Position numbers and translations under genes: made by a program
Part shown: piece by piece, positions 62,797 through 64,000 of the stretch
Numbering within the stretch: the first letter of the stretch is position 1
How the letters are laid out: every line of letters begins with the position of its first letter
Notes under the pieces: model-generated
Database searches by the model: none
Seen by the model: only the letters and a program-made list of their open reading frames with translations
Told to the model about the DNA's origin: nothing
Source: Bacillota bacterium
GTDB lineage: Bacteria; Bacillota; Sulfobacillia; JAJZYS01; JAJYTV01
DNA length: 64,000 nucleotides
Assembly: GCA_021793645.1 (NCBI GenBank)
Contig: JAJYSJ010000012.1
Coordinates: 1-64,000, forward strand
Direction of reading: 5' to 3'

Positions 62797-64000
62797 TTCC
62801 TCCCGTCAACTTGGCTTGACGAGCCGTAACGCTGCAAGAGCGTATCCCGCGTGATGAAGACGCCCTTGGGCTCGAGCTGCTCGCGCCGATGGTTCAGCCG
62901 CTCCAGTCCCTGCGGATGGTAGACCGTCATCACCCAGCGAAGATAGGTTCCGGCAAGGAACTTGCGCAAGGGAGGGAAATCGAGGTCCACCACTTCGAAG
63001 CCGAACCGCCGCGTACCACGGAAGGCCACTGAAATTCCGAAGAACACGTCGATCTTCTGGTAGCGGGGGTTCTCCACCATCACCCTCGTAAGCTCGCGCA
63101 TCGCCTGGTCAACGAGCGGCAGCGCCCGCAGGGCGCCCAGCGCGGCAAGTTGGGGGTTGTTGAAATGAATCTCCCCCACCGCATCACCCGGCTTGACCAC
63201 CCGACCGTTCTTCAGGTGGGCCTCGATGCCGCGATAGGTGACCCTGCCGATGCGCAGGACGCTGCGCACGTCGCCCAGCCGTTCGATGTGGTTCATCTTC
63301 TCGAACGCGCTCTCCCAGAGCCCCCATACGGCCTGCAATGCACGGCGCCCGAAGGAGATCGGCATCTCATGGCGCAGGAGTTCTTCCAGCGTAACCGCCT
63401 TGTAGCCAAGCCGCCGCAGCTCCGGCAGTGCGATCTCAAGCGCCTTCGCCGTGTGCAGGCGGCCATCCTTGCCGCCCGCGTCATGCAGGAGGAAGATCTG
63501 GCCCGGCTGCAGCCGACTGATGATCCGCTGGGCCAACGCGGCCGGATCCTGTCCTTTGCGCCAGTCACCGGGGTCGTACGACCAAAGCGCGATGCGCTGG
63601 CGCTGCGCCGATGCCGCGATGGGTACAAAGAGATTGAACTGCCCCCAGGGCGGACGGAAGTGACGCACTTCCCCGCCCGACAGATGTGAAAGTTCGGCCC
63701 CAGCCGCGCTCACCTGCCTGAAACTGCCCCAAGGCGTCATCCACCAGGCGCTGCGGTGGCGCGCGCCGTGGCTCGCGACTTCGTGTCCTTCCCTGATCAT
63801 GCGCTGCACGAGTTCGGGGTGTCGACGCGCCTGCGTCCCAACAAGGAAGAAGGTCGCTTGGGATTCGTTCGCGGCGAGCACGGAGAGAACGCTCTCAGTT
63901 GCCTCTCCCGGCCCGTCGTCGAAGGTGAAGCACACGAAGTCCCCGACGACGCGCGGCGTCGCGACGAGACCAACGTGCAGATAGTGCCAGATGATCTCCG
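62793..64000 (-). CDS. Polysaccharide deacetylase with C-terminal YkoP-like domain (5' end outside window)
   Basis: The gene runs off the right edge; the frame is open at 64000 (reading EIIWHYLHVGLVATP before FVCFTFDDGPGEATES). The NodB domain has the metal and catalytic motifs TFDDGP, HEVASHGARH, RPPWG, DPGDW and LLHD. A second domain of about 170 residues at the C-terminus (from WGLWESAFEKMNHIE, through HFNNPQLAALG) resembles the YkoP family. The NodB part probably acts on peptidoglycan or another N-acetylated glycan at the cell surface. Any signal peptide or anchor would lie outside the window. It overlaps selA by four bases and likely leads that operon. Confidence 0.9.
   Translation of the reverse strand, partial: EIIWHYLHVGLVATPRVVGDFVCFTFDDGPGEATESVLSVLAANESQATFFLVGTQARRHPELVQRMIREGHEVASHGARHRSAWWMTPWGSFRQVSAAGAELSHLSGGEVRHFRPPWGQFNLFVPIAASAQRQRIALWSYDPGDWRKGQDPAALAQRIISRLQPGQIFLLHDAGGKDGRLHTAKALEIALPELRRLGYKAVTLEELLRHEMPISFGRRALQAVWGLWESAFEKMNHIERLGDVRSVLRIGRVTYRGIEAHLKNGRVVKPGDAVGEIHFNNPQLAALGALRALPLVDQAMRELTRVMVENPRYQKIDVFFGISVAFRGTRRFGFEVVDLDFPPLRKFLAGTYLRWVMTVYHPQGLERLNHRREQLEPKGVFITRDTLLQRYGSSSQVDGRK

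Overview
The window looks like a chromosomal piece of a high-GC, Gram-positive-type bacterium of the phylum Bacillota, probably from one of its deep Clostridia-like or thermophilic lineages; the exact group cannot be fixed from the sequence alone. The reasons are T-box leaders in front of pheST and thrS, the infC-rpmI-rplT gene order, a YtxC-family gene beside thrS, MutS2, selA-selD with a selenocysteine-containing SelD, and frequent TTG and GTG starts behind strong GGAGG-type ribosome binding sites. The core is GC-rich. Two stretches (about 45.2-48.0 kb and 48.2-57.4 kb) look visibly less GC-rich and gene-poor and carry signs of transfer.

Layout. 0.1-3.5 kb: a secreted protein, a membrane protein, a decayed two-component system and a tyrosine phenol-lyase whose specificity residues are all intact. 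3.9-13.8 kb: a housekeeping block on the minus strand (mutS2, a DUF421 membrane protein, glutamate dehydrogenase, pheT, pheS with T-box, a TrmH-type RNA methyltransferase, rplT, rpmI, and infC starting at ATC behind an attenuator). 14.0-20.7 kb: an SPFH-domain gene pair, then a signalling operon (GGDEF/PAS/HD-GYP protein, globin-coupled sensor, chemoreceptor). 21.0-25.6 kb: thrS with T-box, a GH18 hydrolase and ytxC. 26.2-34.7 kb: a ferritin-VIT1 fusion (MbfA type), a P1-family peptidase, a methyltransferase, an acetyltransferase, a MarR/two-domain nitrilase operon divergent from a ClC channel, and an FkbM methyltransferase. 34.7-38.2 kb: two DppBC-type permeases without partners and a repeat-containing lipoprotein.

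38.4-45.2 kb: a broken acetolactate synthase small-subunit gene still preceded by a T-box, then a catabolic cluster (DUF3870, PrpF isomerase, MFS transporter, TcuA, TcuB) that fits uptake and processing of aconitate-like or tricarballylate-like tricarboxylates. 45.2-48.0 kb: IS110 transposase debris and an MFS efflux gene.

48.1-57.8 kb: a tRNA array (Val-Asp-Phe-Gly-Cys-Val, minus strand) is split by a roughly 9.2-kb island inserted in the anticodon loop of tRNA-Cys. A complete tRNA-Cys lies at one end and a 37-nt exact copy of its 5' half at the other. The island carries a HEPN-motif protein with a winged-helix partner, an AbiJ-type HEPN protein, a membrane-anchored protein, an excisionase-like HTH protein, and a CoiA-like gene with an unknown partner. 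No integrase was found. This is the best place to look for an undescribed defence system.

57.8-64 kb: the tRNA promoter, an NYN-domain gene, a probable secreted propeller-like protein, a mini-ferredoxin, a one-helix microprotein, and the operon deacetylase-selA-selD, in which selD reads through an in-frame UGA followed by a SECIS-like hairpin.
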